Below are positions 40,661 to 55,108 of a stretch of 64,000 nucleotides of DNA, one piece after another. Where the stretch lies: the NCBI RefSeq assembly GCF_027596085.1, contig NC_072471.1:13602999-13666998 (forward strand), read 5' to 3'. Made by a program: the position numbers and the translations under genes. The stretch comes from Anoplopoma fimbria (Eukaryota; Chordata; Actinopteri; Perciformes; Anoplopomatidae). Under the pieces are notes generated by a model. It did not search any database. It was not told the DNA's origin and saw nothing but the letters and a program-made list of their open reading frames with translations. Position 1 is the stretch's first letter. Each line of letters opens with the position of its first letter.

Positions 40661-41028
40661 ATTACATGAAGACCTTTAACTTCCTGTAAAATAATGATGA
40701 TATTACCATTTGATTTTTAATAGATAAATAGACAAAATTGATTCTTTGCACATACTTCAAAACAATCGGTTCTCTCACAGCCAGCATTTGGTGGCCATTA
40801 GATGGACTGCCATTTGAGGCGCACCTGCGCTGTCGTCACCACTCAGCAGTGGTATTAGCCACTTGAGATGAACATGCACTGAATGCATTTTTTATGATTC
40901 CAGCTGTGTCAGGCATGCAGAACGACCCAGGAGGTTGGAAGGTTTGAGCACAAAATCAAAGGCATGAGATTCTGGGTAATTCTGAAATGTTAATCAAAGA
41001 TGTATTTACACAGCTTGATATGAGACGG

Positions 41029-41061
41029 AAAAAAAAAAAAATATATATATATATATATATA
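41029..41061. repeat. A13 followed by (AT)10
   Basis: A clean homopolymer-to-dinucleotide transition: 41029-41041 is A only, and 41042-41060 alternates T and A. Confidence 0.95.
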
Positions 41062-43399
41062 AATGAACATGGATTAGAACTTGAAATAGTCATTAGAACC
41101 TTATTTTCTGGGGAGAAGAAAAACATGTGTTTAGTTCTTTCAAATTTAAACCTATTGAGGACATAACATTATATGGATATATGTTGTCTCACATGTTTGT
41201 GACCAGTACCCCGAGGAGCCACAAAAGAACAGTAAAGACTATCCGCTGAAGGTCTTTTCATTATCAAGCACTCTCCTCTCGCTGTCCTGCTCCCTGGTAG
41301 CTAAGCTCTATCGACCAGGGAGAAAACCCTCTGGGCCTGAGCACGCACCGCACTAAATAGGACAATGCTGCTTCATACGAGGAGGATCTGCCCCAGAAAT
41401 ACTCCATGAAAGAAAAACATATTGTTCACTATTTTGACATGAGATTTCAAAATGTTCAAAACGCAAGATGAGCCACGCTAGAAATGTTTTGATGTATTAG
41501 TGAAGAGCTTCGAACTAGAATGTGTCCTTAAGTGGTCACGGTATACTGTGCAATGAGAATAAAAATAAAAAAACTACAATCTGTGCGTCATCCTTTAACT
41601 TTCCCTTGATTGAACATGTGCGTGTGTGTTTAAAATAAAAATGTATGACTTCTTTGCATGCTTGTCACAATATGCCACATCATATTTAAGTGATGTTTCT
41701 CTGAAATGACTGTTCCGAGGAAAAGATGTCTCATTTGTTAAGTGCCTGTTGCCTAGACTCCTGTTGTCCTCTCTTCTCCTCCTCTGCTCACATCTCCCCT
41801 GGGTGTGACTAAGGCACTAGGAGAGGAGGCGAGTAAAGGAATCGAGGAGACATGCAAGCATAATGAAAAACACTTGCAGTCCACAGTAACAGCAGTTTAG
41901 GTTTAAATTAGAACTACAAACAAATAGAAAGTTAACCGATAGGATCAGCCATGATACCAAGAACCACAGCTCAATAGATGGAAATTTGAATGCTACCTGC
42001 AGCAATTTAACACAGCTGTTTAACAAGTATCTAAACTGCTTTAAACATTTTTATTACTGGAATTCGAAACCACAGGTGGCAGCTTGGGCATGATATTTAA
42101 AAGGCAAAAAACTGCATCAAATATTTTTATTGTGTCAGTTAAATGAGACTGGATCATTAGGTCGAAATTTGTGTTCCGAAATGCTAAGATCGTAAAAAAT
42201 AAATAAAAAAACCTACAGTGCATTACATTGTGCAACCGTGTGTTGTAAAATTACAAAATAGATGAACCTTGTAAAGACAGTGAGTAAGCACACCAGAGTC
42301 ATACAGACAATTGTATCACCCTTTTATTATGATCTCACTTTAAATAAGATACACAGCATCTCGGATGACTAAACTTGGCTCCTTACACCAGAAATTTGAT
42401 TTGGGCCACAGGGTTAGAATACTGCAACGTTAGAGGAACACTTCAAAGCCTGAAGTAATTCGACTTTTCTGCCGCGATCACCAGTTTAACAACTGCAGTG
42501 TGTAGCAACAGGCGCCGTCTCCACTCAACGTACAACAAGACAACACAATTTGCTAAATGACAAGAACCCCTGCATGATTCCCCAACTGGGCGGGCAACAA
42601 GATAAGAGTAAAAGGGAACAGCAATGTGCAATTAGTGATTACACTTCTTCCAACATCATCCACTTCCTCACATATACAACAGCATGAGAGAGAGAGAGAG
42701 AGAAAAGAAATAATTAGACACATTGAGAGGAGCAAGAGAACATCCTCCTTCAGTCCCTAAATATACAATTAAAGACTGCAGAATCGTGGTATATTACAGC
42801 ACAGTCAGAGTATCTAAGTAGAAGAAAAATGTGGCAAATGCAAGAGTTCACTGGCAGGGCAGCAGGAACTGTCAGTTCAGGAACACAGGAAGCTTGAAGA
42901 GGCCACAGTCTGGCTCTACTGCCCCGGCTCTGATGTCCACATAAACTCAACTCTTTTCCTCCTGGCTTCTCTGGAGGTGAAAGTTTCACAGTTCAGTCAG
43001 TAAGAACTGCACAGTCAATACTAATATGCATGTGTAAGCAGAAACATTTATATTTTACACTATGCAGAGTAGTTGACATAATACCCCAACGGCTCCATCA
43101 TATTTTATTGATCTCTATCATAGGTTTTTGTATTCACTTCTCTTCAGTGATATTTTTATGGTCTTGCAAGTAATATTACTAAAAAATTAAATCTAATAAC
43201 AGAAATTTCAATGACATTGTATAGCTTGACTAAGAATATGAAAAATATATTATTTTTATAGTAGGAAGTATCCATTACATTTTTCCGAAAGCCAACTTTA
43301 TGTTGCATGCTTCCTTAGTTAAACATTTTCCTAATACTACCTACTAACCCTAATTTCTGGTCTTATATACTTGTATACTACATATAGCCAGAAGGCAGT
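41062..43399. other. unique sequence, no gene seen
   Basis: AT-rich. A short (GA)n run lies at 42687-42703. About 42750-42990 is more GC-balanced and has a 79-codon minus-strand frame without any domain. Nothing else was recognised. Confidence 0.45.
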
Positions 43400-43690
43400 A
43401 AGCTTAGCATTCAAAGTTGAAGCAGAGGGGATGTGGTTAGCCTGGCTTTTTTTGTACTGATTAAACAAGCAAGATATGTGTTAATTAGTGAGCTTCAGCC
43501 AGCTTTTTTTACTTTGGAGATAGCAAGGCTAGCCATTTCCCCCTGCTTCCAGCTTTTGTGCTTAGCCAAGCTAAAGGTGTCCCGACTGTAGTTTCATATT
43601 CAAAAAGGACACAACTGAGAGGTATTCATCTTGTCATCTAACTCCTGGCCATAAAGCAAATAAATGTATTTTCCAAAAAGTTGATCTACA
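43400..43690 (-). repeat. interspersed repeat B, reversed copy
   Basis: Reversed-order blocks: TGTTAATTAGTGAGCTTCAG, AGCAAGGCTAGCCATTTCCC, CCTGCTTCCAGCTTTTGTGC, CATCTAACTCCTGGCCATAAAG. The copy is diverged and lacks clear termini. Confidence 0.65.
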
Positions 43691-44019
43691 TGCAAATCCT
43701 TTCAGGATTTAACTTTATAATCAACTTTTTTTTGTGTTGCACTGTCAACTGTTGATCCAGCAGCAACATCCCTGCTCGTTTGGTCCCAGCTGTGAGCCAA
43801 CACCGACGCCAGGCTGCTGGAGAACCAGGGGATACTAATGGGCCCACAGGAAGGAAGGGAGGAAAAAGAGATCCAGAACCAGGACCCAACTGGGCAAACT
43901 GTCAGACTGTGCTGCTGTAAATGAAGCACTACCGCCTTTGTCCACACGGACCGCCAAGATCCACACAAAATGAAAGTAACGTGTACTTCCGTTAAGCATG
44001 AGTTTGTTTTAAATCTTTG

Positions 44020-44072
44020 AAGAGAGCCAGGCTAGCTGATTCCCACTGCTTCCAGTCTTTATGCTAAAATCT
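44020..44072 (-). repeat. interspersed repeat B, short fragment
   Basis: AGAGCCAGGCTAGCTGATTC and TGCTTCCAGTCTTTATGCTAA follow repeat B. The GC-balanced DNA between this and the previous copy (43691-44019) may be an insertion. Confidence 0.55.
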
Positions 44073-45319
<1,247 letters not shown>

Positions 45320-46924
45320 TAAACGAATCCTGCAATGAGGTCTAGTCTAAACCATGTTGAGTAACCCAGCACCTCACTGTGCTATGTGTTCGCATAGTAA
45401 GAGGCCCACTTTTTAGCACTCCTCCTGCGCCAAAGGATACTCGAAACACACACATTCAAAACTACACACACACTTAGCAGTACACACACACAATGTTCTT
45501 GGGTCTTTATTATTTCAGGGGTTACCCGTAAAGCTGAAAGAACATTGCTTTCGCTGCTGGAGGCTAGCAGCAGTAAATAAATATAATTACCTTACCTAAA
45601 ATGATATTTTCATGCAATACACAAGCTTAAGTACTGTAGGGCTAATGTTCTGTATTAGTGCTGCTTTGATTATGAAGTCTCTAGGTTCAAACGGAAACTC
45701 GAAGCTTAACTGGCCCAAACTTTTTAGTAATACGACAAAACTTACGATCCCAAAATCACAATTAATGGTGCTGAGCTTTGGAAGAGTGCTTAATATATTT
45801 GACGTAGCATAGTGCTGCAGTGGTTAAATGTTAAGTGCAGGTGCAGTGGTGCAAAAAACCCTATCAATACAATGCTATGAAATACCAGCAGTGAAGTTGC
45901 CAAATTCGACAAAGTCCGTTGGGGGGTAATTGTTTTGCAGGGGAACTTGTTGTTCATCAGCTATCATTAATCCTTTTTCAGAAAACAATGAGTCTGGTAC
46001 CAAAAAGTGCTCTGTGTGGACCTGTGTAAAAGTAGAAAAAAAAGACGGAAGTGATAATGGTTCCACAAAATCTTTGAAAGCAGGAAAGTTCAGTGGGAAT
46101 CCCGAGAGCTCTCTAAAGAGTGGAAACTGAGTGGAACTCGGTTCACCTGAGACTCGAGTCTAAATGCTAGTAAGCCAAGATAGGAGCACACACACACACA
46201 CAGGCCTATCAGTATGTAGCCCGTACACTTCAACACTTTCACAATTCAGTGTTTGAACCAGGGATGTTAGGAAGGGGGTAGAATGGATAACAATAATTGA
46301 TAATTCATCATTGAAGCAGCTAAATAAGCACAACTAAAACTTTTATATAGCAAGTTCCAAACCATAATTAAAGATGGAATTTCATTCCTAAAATATCAAA
46401 TAAAGCAAATTTACACATTATTTGCACAGTCCAAACTGTAGAAGAGAGGGCGTCAACATGAGGCCGGCTTGTCACTTTGTTCAGAGAATGTTTGCCACAG
46501 GTGAGCTGGCTTCCTTTATAGTTTCAGAGGCTCCACCCACACAGGAAGCAGTTGAGGCCAGGTAGAGGGAGGTTAATGTGGGAGGGAATTTTCTACAGAA
46601 CCGTCAATACTTTTCTAGGAGAAAATATTAAATAGTGTGAAAACTACACATGTTAAGAGCCACAAGATAATATTAAAATGATATGAGAAATTAAACTAGA
46701 TAGATTTTAATTTTGACTAGGTTTCTTTATGTAATTTTAAATTATATGGATAAAAACATTGGTCAATGAACAAGGTACGCCCTTTTTGGTTCACTATATG
46801 GCTTACATTTACTAGGTTAAGCTAGTTTTATTTTGTAGTTTGAATAAATCATGAAATAAATTTTGTTGCAGCGTATAAAGAATACACTTGCTGGTGGCTC
46901 TGCGAGGCATTATTTCTTTGAGCT
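45320..46924. other. unique sequence, nothing recognised
   Basis: Short CA words at 45460-45492 and 46190-46202. No coding signal or repeat family was recognised. Confidence 0.5.
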
Positions 46925-47112
46925 ACTGGAAACATGCTGATTTGATTACAGTGACAGTGCTAACAAGCTGGTGCTAAGCAGGCACAGTGTTATTTTAAAC
47001 TAGTTAATTAGCACTAAACACAATGTACAGCTGAGGCTGATGGGAATGTCATTATCTCCACCAGGCGTGAACCTGAGGGGAGATCATGCATTCAGACTCG
47101 TGCGTATGCATG

Positions 47113-47227
<115 letters not shown>

Positions 47228-47452
47228 ATGGCAAATTTTGCATTTTACCGAACCCATCAGCTTTTTGTGCACAAACATGACTGTATGCTCAAGGACCTCT
47301 CGTGGTTGCAATGAAACACAATTTATAAAACTTATGTAAATTGAATGTTTTTTTATTGACTGCTGACTGCCAACTCCTCTCAACCAGTCTGTAGGGGCCG
47401 AAGTGGTCAACAACAACTTCAGTAACCAAGGTATTTCGGCTAGGCTATTATT

Positions 47453-47710
47453 GGGGCGGCTGTGGCGTAGTGGAGGGCAAGGTAGTTCTCCAATCAGAGG
47501 GTCGGTGGTTCGATACCCGGCTTCAGCAGTCGATGTGTCCTTGGGCACATCGAAGGCTTGCCATCGGTGTGGACTGGATGTTGCATGAATGTTAAGATGG
47601 TGGCACCTTGCATGGTAGCCTGTCATCAGTGGGTGAATGATATGTAATATACTACTGATTGTAAGTCGCTTTGGATAAAAGCGTCTGCTAAATGACTGTA
47701 ATGTAATGTA
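47453..47710 (+). mobile_element. tRNA-derived SINE
   Basis: The 5' head carries an RNA polymerase III A box, TGGCGTAGTGG (47463-47473), and a B box, GGTTCGATACC (47507-47517), 44 bases apart as in tRNA genes. The body contains ATGTGTCCTTGGGCA and GGTGGCACCTTGCATGGTAG. The 3' tail is AAGTCGCTTTGGATAAAAGC, then GTCTGCTAAATGA, which is shared by many fish SINEs and a partner LINE. It ends in a TGTAA-type repeat (47695-47710). The head folds poorly as a tRNA and is followed by SINE sequence, so it is not a tRNA gene. No clear target-site duplication was found by eye. Confidence 0.88.
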
Positions 47711-48385
47711 TTAACAAGCCTTACCTACTATGTTGCAAGCCATTTTTAGGCCTTTGTTGTGACTAAAAACTGACAGCTGCAATCTACTGAGTGCACTTTT
47801 CTAATAAGTTGCACGTATGGACAAAACAAAATGTGGACCTGAATATGGCGCTAAATGCAATGTCAGAGGATCACCAAAGTTATTAGAATTTATCTTGCGT
47901 GGAACATGAATGATCAACAAATTGATGTTGAAATTTGATTACTTGATTACCAATGATGTGATTATCATATGGGATGCCTTGATATGTTTTTAGATTGTCT
48001 GGAAATGTAAAAAAAAAAAAAGTAGTTGCAAGCAAGTGTTCTTGTTTGGCCCATGATGAAGCCACATGTGGAAACGTTATGCTTCTGATTCAGCACAACG
48101 TTAAGGATAAGAGTTTAAAAGCTACCAACACCAGCACTGATCGGGTTGAGGTGTTTCTTCATTTGTCCTGAATTTCTTGGCAATTCAACCAATAGCTGTT
48201 GAGACACTTAAAATGAAAACTGTCAACATTACAGTTGAACTGGAGAAAAAGGCAGGGGGTTGTCATAGCCACTGTGATGAATCCTCTGGGAACCATGAAT
48301 GTCTGAACACATTTTTTGAAGTTGTTGAGGTATTTCCAATCCGAACCAAAGTGGTCGACCACCTTTAGCATGACTAAAAACAACA

Positions 48386-50637
48386 ACATCTAACATGTAA
48401 TAACAAGTGGAAGCAGAGCAGAGCAGTTTTGTTATCAGGCCAACAAAACTCAATTATGAGAAACCTTGCCAGTCACCTGTCATCTTCCAGGAACAATGCT
48501 TTTACCAGTGATTGAGAGTGATTTGAGCAGGTGTTTGGGCTTTCTCTGCCCTTTCTAACCTGAACTCCAACAGGTTAGCCCTCTGTGCTTCACAACCTGC
48601 ATTCATAATGTAGCTGATGTCCTCTAATGATGAACATGTAGTTTTAATGTAGCACAGCAGTGGCCTTGGACCAAATAAATATTTAATAACATATTAGGCT
48701 TAATGGCTGACTGGCTGCTCACTGATGAGCTACTGGAACGCGTGGCATAACGAGCTGTTAGCCGAGATCTCCCCGCTCACTTCTTCTCTGCTCTGATCAG
48801 CCAGACTAAAACCATTACATTATGCATGAAAGGGAGCATTGAGAAGCTGCAAATTGCTCCAAAACAGACATGTTGCTTTACTAATGGTTGGATTTATGAC
48901 GCTTAATGGTGCCTGCGCCATCTCTGGTAACTCTTTGAAGGGCTGACATATAAAATTAGAATTGTAGAAATAATGAAAAACATAGAATTGAATAATATCT
49001 TGATTTTGATTTTTGTAGAAGATACCTGTTCTAAAATATTACATCATGAATTGAGGACTATGTTTCCACCATTAGTTTTAGAGGATGATTTCTGAATGTC
49101 TTCAACTATGAACTTTAATGATTAAAAATGGTCCACATTACTTTATACACATTGAGATATTTGCTACTATAACTTCTTCCTATTCATAACAATTTAGCAC
49201 AAAGGGCACAAATAAACTGTAAAATATGTAAATTGTTGGACTAAAGCTTGAGCATCTTGCTTTGGCTTGACTGATGGCTTGAATTTAACTTAGTCACAGG
49301 CCTCCATACTGTACAGAATTATAAGAAATTGGTTTCAAAGGTTTCAAAAGCCAGAAATTAGATGAAACAGTAGGATGTTAACTTTACAGCATTAGCATTC
49401 TTGATCCAAATTTGCAAAGTGTCTCCTTCATAGTGTCAGATTAACTTTACCTGCTAAAGTAGAAAATGACATGGGTGCATTTGAAAATTAAAGTAAATGA
49501 ACAAGAATGAAATGAAAATACAAATATTAACTTTTTGTTGAGAGTTAGATGAATAGAATGATATCACTCTCATTGAGCTTCCCAGACACTGCTGTCAGAA
49601 GTTAATGTCGGGCAAAACATGCGTTTAGGATCCCTCCCTAGGGTGAAAATATGTATTATTATCCTAATGTGAACACACACACACAATAGCTTCGACTATT
49701 ATTTTCTAGGTGTCTGCAGAGGCAGTGGTCTTCACAGTTTTGGAGCCTTTAGCCACTTCCATCAGATGTTGCATTGACTAAATCAGAAATGGAGAGAGCT
49801 AGTATCGGGCCCAGGAGTGTCATGCATTTACATGTTCTAGCAACAGCACTCATACAGCAGGGAAGAAACCGTCCTTCCGAACCTCCCAGCAGTGCAACTT
49901 CCAGCTGTCAAGCTGGTGCTGAGTGGGCCAGAGTGCAGAGGCCTCTTTCTGGGGCACTTTTCCCCCGCTGGATGCTTCTGGTCACATACACTACTCACTC
50001 AGCAAAGATTATTCCCACATAGAATGAAGAAGTTCACGAAACAACAAGCAAAACTTACATCAAATAATCTAATATTGAAAAACTAGAAGGGGAAACTTCT
50101 AATTTCACGATGAAAAAGGCTCTTCTACAAGCAAGTGAAATAAAACAAAAAAAAAACAATCCTGGAGCGGTAACTTTACATTTCTTGCCATCAAAAAATG
50201 AGTCAAAACCAAGCAACACTTTCTTGTTCATCTGTATATTTCACATTTCTGGTCAGTAAAATAACCAAAGGAAATCCACATTTTGCTGTGTCATAGCAAG
50301 CCACTTATTTCCATGTCAACACTGAATATCAAGGTCTCTTTTGAAATATTCCCGTACGGACAAAGTGTGATATGTATAATGGACGACGGAACAACCAAGG
50401 GTATGGCAGATGTGATGGTGTACTTAGATATAATAAAATAAATATTACCTTTATCACCTGTGACATTGGGTTTGAATCCCATCTCATAGCAGACGCCTTT
50501 GAGGGTTTTATTATGCCGTAAAAAAAAATATGCAGCTTTACACACGTCATCTTCACTCCTCCCGAGTATAACTACGTCAGTGAGCTGTCCGTGGAAATGG
50601 GCTCTGCAGGGACTGTCCGCTGCGATTATGGCAGCTG
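48386..50637. other. unique sequence with one possible regulatory stretch
   Basis: About 48690-48870 is low in simple repeats and has a balanced composition with ATTA and ATGCAT-type words, weakly suggesting conserved regulatory DNA. A 117-codon minus-strand frame at 50291-50644 begins at GTG, has no ATG upstream before a stop, and matches nothing I recognise. Possible splice donors (CAG-GTGATA, AAG-GTAATA) at about 50452-50463 on the minus strand leave a chance of an internal exon. Confidence 0.35.
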
Positions 50638-50714
50638 AAGTCACACTATAATTAAACTAAAATGATCAGCATTCTTCCTGTAAAGTGACAGCAAGACAGG
50701 CAGCTAATCAAGCA

Positions 50715-50745
50715 TCTTCAACACTTCCGGTCACACTATGGATGT
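50715..50745 (+). promoter_or_regulatory. possible ETS-type promoter motif
   Basis: ACACTTCCGGTCACA (50721-50735) contains a perfect ETS-family core on the minus strand (ACCGGAAGT), common in TATA-less vertebrate promoters. It lies directly upstream of a short ATG-started frame. One motif is weak evidence. Confidence 0.2.
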
Positions 50746-50866
50746 CAGGGACTGGACAGGCCTACTACTGAACAGTTTATTATTTCACGCCCTGTATAAT
50801 ATTACTACATTATTCCTGTCATGTCTCTGTCTGGCAGACGTGATACAGTTGAGTACTTTACAATGA
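50738..50866 (+). CDS. short hydrophobic open frame, doubtful
   Basis: A 42-codon frame starting at the ATG just after the ETS-like motif. It begins MDVRDWTGLLLNS and continues with a leucine-rich stretch (residues 8-33) that could span a membrane. It may be a complete tiny frame, or a first exon using a donor near GCAGAC-GTGATA (50837-50845). The next good acceptor (a T-rich tract, then ACAG at 50961) leads soon to a stop. I do not recognise it and it is more likely chance than a gene. Confidence 0.12.
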   Translation: MDVRDWTGLLLNSLLFHALYNITTLFLSCLCLADVIQLSTLQ

Positions 50867-51485
50867 GTTTTAAATACAACACAACTTAAAATAACACGTC
50901 ATTTCGACACATATTCATATAATTACTGACCATATGATTTTTTTCCTTTTTGTATTTACAGCTCCTATACCTTGTGGTGTACCCAACATTATCTTTGATT
51001 CATCATACAATATAATAATGTCCTTTGAAGCTACTCAAAGTGGATTTATGATGCTTTTCACATATGATATCAGTTTCATATTATATGATGGGGATTGCCA
51101 GTCTGCAAAGAGGCCTCTCCAGATAAGGGGAAGATATTTGTCTGCCAGTCACAGATGCTGATGTGTATTCATAAAGCACCCACATCAGGATCCCCATGCA
51201 CACCCAGCCCGCTGTTACTGGCCTTTTTAACTAGTAAACCACCGAGAAACGAGAGGCCATGCAAGAAAGTAATCCACACAGTAATATGCAAAACGCTTAG
51301 AAATAAACCTTAGTTCAGTAACAGCCAGTAACAAAAATACCATCCTCACTGTCACCAATGTGACTACAGCAGGAATAAAATCAGCAGTATTGACGGTTTA
51401 TTCCTCGCACTATTAGCAAAACAGTTTGAAGCCACATTAAACTGATCCTTGTTACCGTCACACACACACATATATATATAAAAAA
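50867..51485. other. unique sequence, nothing recognised
   Basis: AT-rich, ending with CACACACA and (TA)5 words at 51463-51479. No gene seen. Confidence 0.45.
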
Positions 51486-51760
51486 ACATTTCCAATAGAA
51501 GAAACATGCTGCAGCTTCACAGATGAAGTTAAATCACGTGAAAATCCAAAACAAATTCCACAACCAAATTGTGCTGCAAATGAAAAAAACATGCTGCAGT
51601 AAAACCAAAACAAACACATAGCAAATAGCAAACAGTAATAGAAACGTTGCAAAGTCAATAACATGCAAACACCCCCAAAAAATGTCCTAGAAAAACGTTG
51701 CATATAAAGTCAACACAATAGAAGTCCTCCAAGCGTCTTTGTTTCTGTATAGGCAGAGTG
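51486..51760 (+). repeat. interspersed repeat F, partial copy
   Basis: Shares ordered blocks with the copy at 55109: GTGCTGCAAATGAAAAAAAC, AAACCAAAACAAACACATAG, TAGCAAATAGCAAACA, AGAAACGTTGCAAAGTCAA, AAAGTCAACACAATAGAAGTCCTCC and GCGTCTTTGTTTCTGTAT. No intact terminal inverted repeats. Confidence 0.75.
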
Positions 51761-54700
51761 TAGCCTGATCATGAAAAATGAAGCACACATGATGCTTTGC
51801 AAATGAGAAGCTTCTTGGTTACCTTAATGTTTAGCACCAGATTTGCAGATTTGCCCTTGTAGACTGAATGCACCGTGGAACCAACTATCCCTGTCAAATG
51901 TATTCTGCAAATTATACAACTGACTCATTTATTTCAAATTCAAGTAAACATATTTTTTTTCTTTTCTCTCTCAGTGTTTGAGAAATGCATTAAAAAGACT
52001 AAATTAACTAAATCTATCAAAACAGCAAAGCACAATGAAGGCTAGGGGACTCTTCAAGGGGTACCAGACAGATAACATGGTAGGAAGCAGATAATGCCAC
52101 CAGAATAGATGTATAAGGTTCAAAGAAATGCAAAGCCCACTTAATTTTACTCCAGTGAAATTAAATTTATTGTTAAAAAATAAATACATAGAATGTTCTT
52201 TTATGAGCCTCAATGTGGCTCCCTGGCCCTTGTGATCTGGCTAACAGATCTATAAATTGAATGTAGATGAAAGTGTTTTCGATCTGGATTTTATCCAGAT
52301 ATGAGACGCTTGCAATAACAAGTATATATGGGGCATATCGATCTCCTCCTGCTATTAAATTTTTTTTTTTTATTTCATTTATGTGAATGATTATATATTT
52401 GGAGTGTGGCCCTTTATACTACTCTTCTAGCTTTATATGTCCCTAGCTTTAGCCTAGTGTTTTTGGGTACCATACATTTTATCTGCCAAATGTATCTAGA
52501 ATTTAATGTAACTGCATCTGCAATACAGTAAATCTGTCCAGTAGAGAGTACATTTATCAAACCCTAAAGAACACTGAATGAACACCAGTGAGATTTTAAA
52601 GTAATCTTCCTGCCACTAGCAAACAAACATCAGTGTCTGCAAATGGCTTAAATCAATCCTTGAATGATGCACGAAGGGTTAAGAGGTTAAGCTGGTTGCA
52701 TGTATGTTTCTTGAAAAGATTTTGCCCTGCGACCGCACGTTTGTACTAAAGACGGGGCAAAGGTGCATATCAACAACAACAACAAGGAGATTAGAACTCG
52801 CTCACCAGTACAGCAACAAAGCAGCGAGCATCAAAGTTTTACCCCCGGACTGATACTGTGCTGGGCCGTAGACGCAGAAAGAGGGAGTCTCCATGGTTAC
52901 TGCGGCTGCTGTCATCTTCAATCCTGTGACCTTTTACACACTGCAGATCAATAATAGCGAAGTATAGTCTCCTAGGTAAACAAGGGAATAGGAAGACGGC
53001 TGACAGGAGTAATTGCTGACATTTCTCAGGCAGATTTCTTCAGTCGGTACAGCTCTTGGCTCCAGAATACAGTGGAGACTTATGTAAGAAACTTGGAGCA
53101 TCTCTTTTTTGCTCTCCGTCTGCTCCAAAATCTCAAGCCAGACCAGTCGGCAAACTTTTTCTGCTCATTTGTTGTGCTGTACCAATTGGACGAAGGTGTG
53201 ATAAAGTGGCAGAACTTTAATCTGCTGTCAGTTGTGGCGCACCATCTTAGACTTAGCTCAGAATTAACTGTAGTTTTAAGTGCACAGAGTCTGAGACGGC
53301 AACAAATCCATAGTCAAATGAAAAGGGAGATTATAAATGTGGCCATGCTACCCTTCTTTATAACACCAAAAGCCTTCCGATGGAGCTCGTGCTTATTAAA
53401 ACTCTTCTCACGGGCTGTCTTAGAGCCGAGTGAGGCAAACCCTTGGCAGAGGAGTAGGGGTTGCCTTGGTGAGGCTCCGTTTGAAGTTATGAACTCCTAA
53501 TTTGTTTTCCGTCCTAGGCTGCCAAGCCAAGCCTTTTCAAGATGCCTTTTCAAGCTCCCAGTGGACCAAGTTGCTTCGGTGCAGATGCTAGGCAGAAAAG
53601 AGGACAATGTGGAGTGAGATGGAAGGCAGCAAAGGAGGGAAAGGGGGCGGGGTTAGGTACAGCTAAGACGGACACAATAATGGAGCGCCTCTGGTTTTCT
53701 AACAGTTACAAAAAGCAAAAGGGACACCAAGATGTAAAACAGATCTCAAAAGACAATGTTAAGTCATGACTTGTGATGCTGCTACTTTCATTCATTCTTT
53801 TGTTATAAGGCTATAGTTTTAATTGGCTTTTTCTTCTTCTTCCTTTTCCTAAAATTGTATCTCTGTGTACATGAATGTAATAAATAATTGGTCACTAAAA
53901 AAACTGCTTTACCTTTCTAAATTACCGGGCTATAATGAGAATAGTTATTTTCTTCATGTGTATGATTATTATTTGTAATTGTGATGTCCATATATTTGTA
54001 TTTCTTCATGTAGCGGTACATTTGTTTTACTTAAAATTACCACAGAACATGCATTTGCATACATTGATTTTTGCTGATAAAAGAGAGAAAATATTACTGC
54101 CATTCTCTATTATAACAGACTGAAGAAATAAGTGCCGGCTTGAACTTATTGACTTGGCAATTGGTATTACATAGTGAAGCTGCATTGAGATTTCTTCCCC
54201 CCTGTACTTTTTCCATATATTTCTTTTTCTTTTCCATATATGGTAAATGGATCACATTAAACCACAGGTATCACACGCACATTCACATTCCTACATGCAA
54301 GCCACCAGCACAGCATGAGCCCTTCCAGCCAGGAGCACAAGTACAACTAAAAAGGAAAAGATGAGTGAGAGCATGAGAGGCTGGTTTATTCAAGTAAGTG
54401 GGATTCGAGTCCGGAATACGAGTTTAATACCTAATTTAAATTTCAGTGGTTGGACGGGGGACTCGGTGGGGGGCCGGAAACCTGGCAGAACAAAAAGAGG
54501 CAACAAGAGGAGCAGAGCGGTACGCTGAAGACAGAGGGTCAAGCCGCTGCTATGTTCCACTCCTAAGCCCCTCTCAGTGAGGGGCTGCAGTCACTCTGAA
54601 GCCCGGCCACGGAAACACACACAATTAGTGGTGGAGTTTAGGGAAAAGTCAAGTGACTAGAAGGCTACTTTGATGAAAATAACTTAAGTAAATGCCATAC

Positions 54701-55108
54701 TATTTAACCAGGAAATCTGCAGAAGAGAACAATTACTTAAGAAAACCTTTGTAGGAATTTTAATTTATTGTTAGAGCGTCAGTTAAAAGGCCCTGAAAAT
54801 GTGTATAAGTAAAGGGCTCCGGCATAAACACATTCTTCTGCCAAGGTTTATGGGTATTTTTTCTTATGGATCATCTGTATTTTTTCTTTTTAAGGAGATA
54901 GGATTCTGTTTGGAAAAAGTGATGTCACATCAGCCAGGATTTAGCAACATTTGCATTAGAATCTGTTGAAAATGATGTGGTTGTTGGATAAGAAATCTGA
55001 CCAAACTACACTACAAACTATTTTTTATTTTTTTTTACCAAAACTTGAACTTTAACTGTTGTATATTGTATAACGTTTATATTGTTGTTGTCAAGTGGGA
55101 ATGCTCTA
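51761..55108. other. unique sequence, no gene called
   Basis: About 3.3 kb. A 142-codon frame at 53072-53500 and a 75-codon frame at 53542-53769 have no recognisable domain. T runs lie at 52360-52372 and 55021-55036. 54440-54560 is GC-balanced and purine-rich. Confidence 0.45.

Noticed and set aside
47453..47525. Possible tRNA gene
   Set aside because: It has A and B boxes, but the cloverleaf is poor and the sequence continues into a SINE body and tail.
53072..53500. 142-codon plus-strand frame
   Set aside because: No recognisable family or motif, no promoter or splice signals clear enough, and unremarkable composition.
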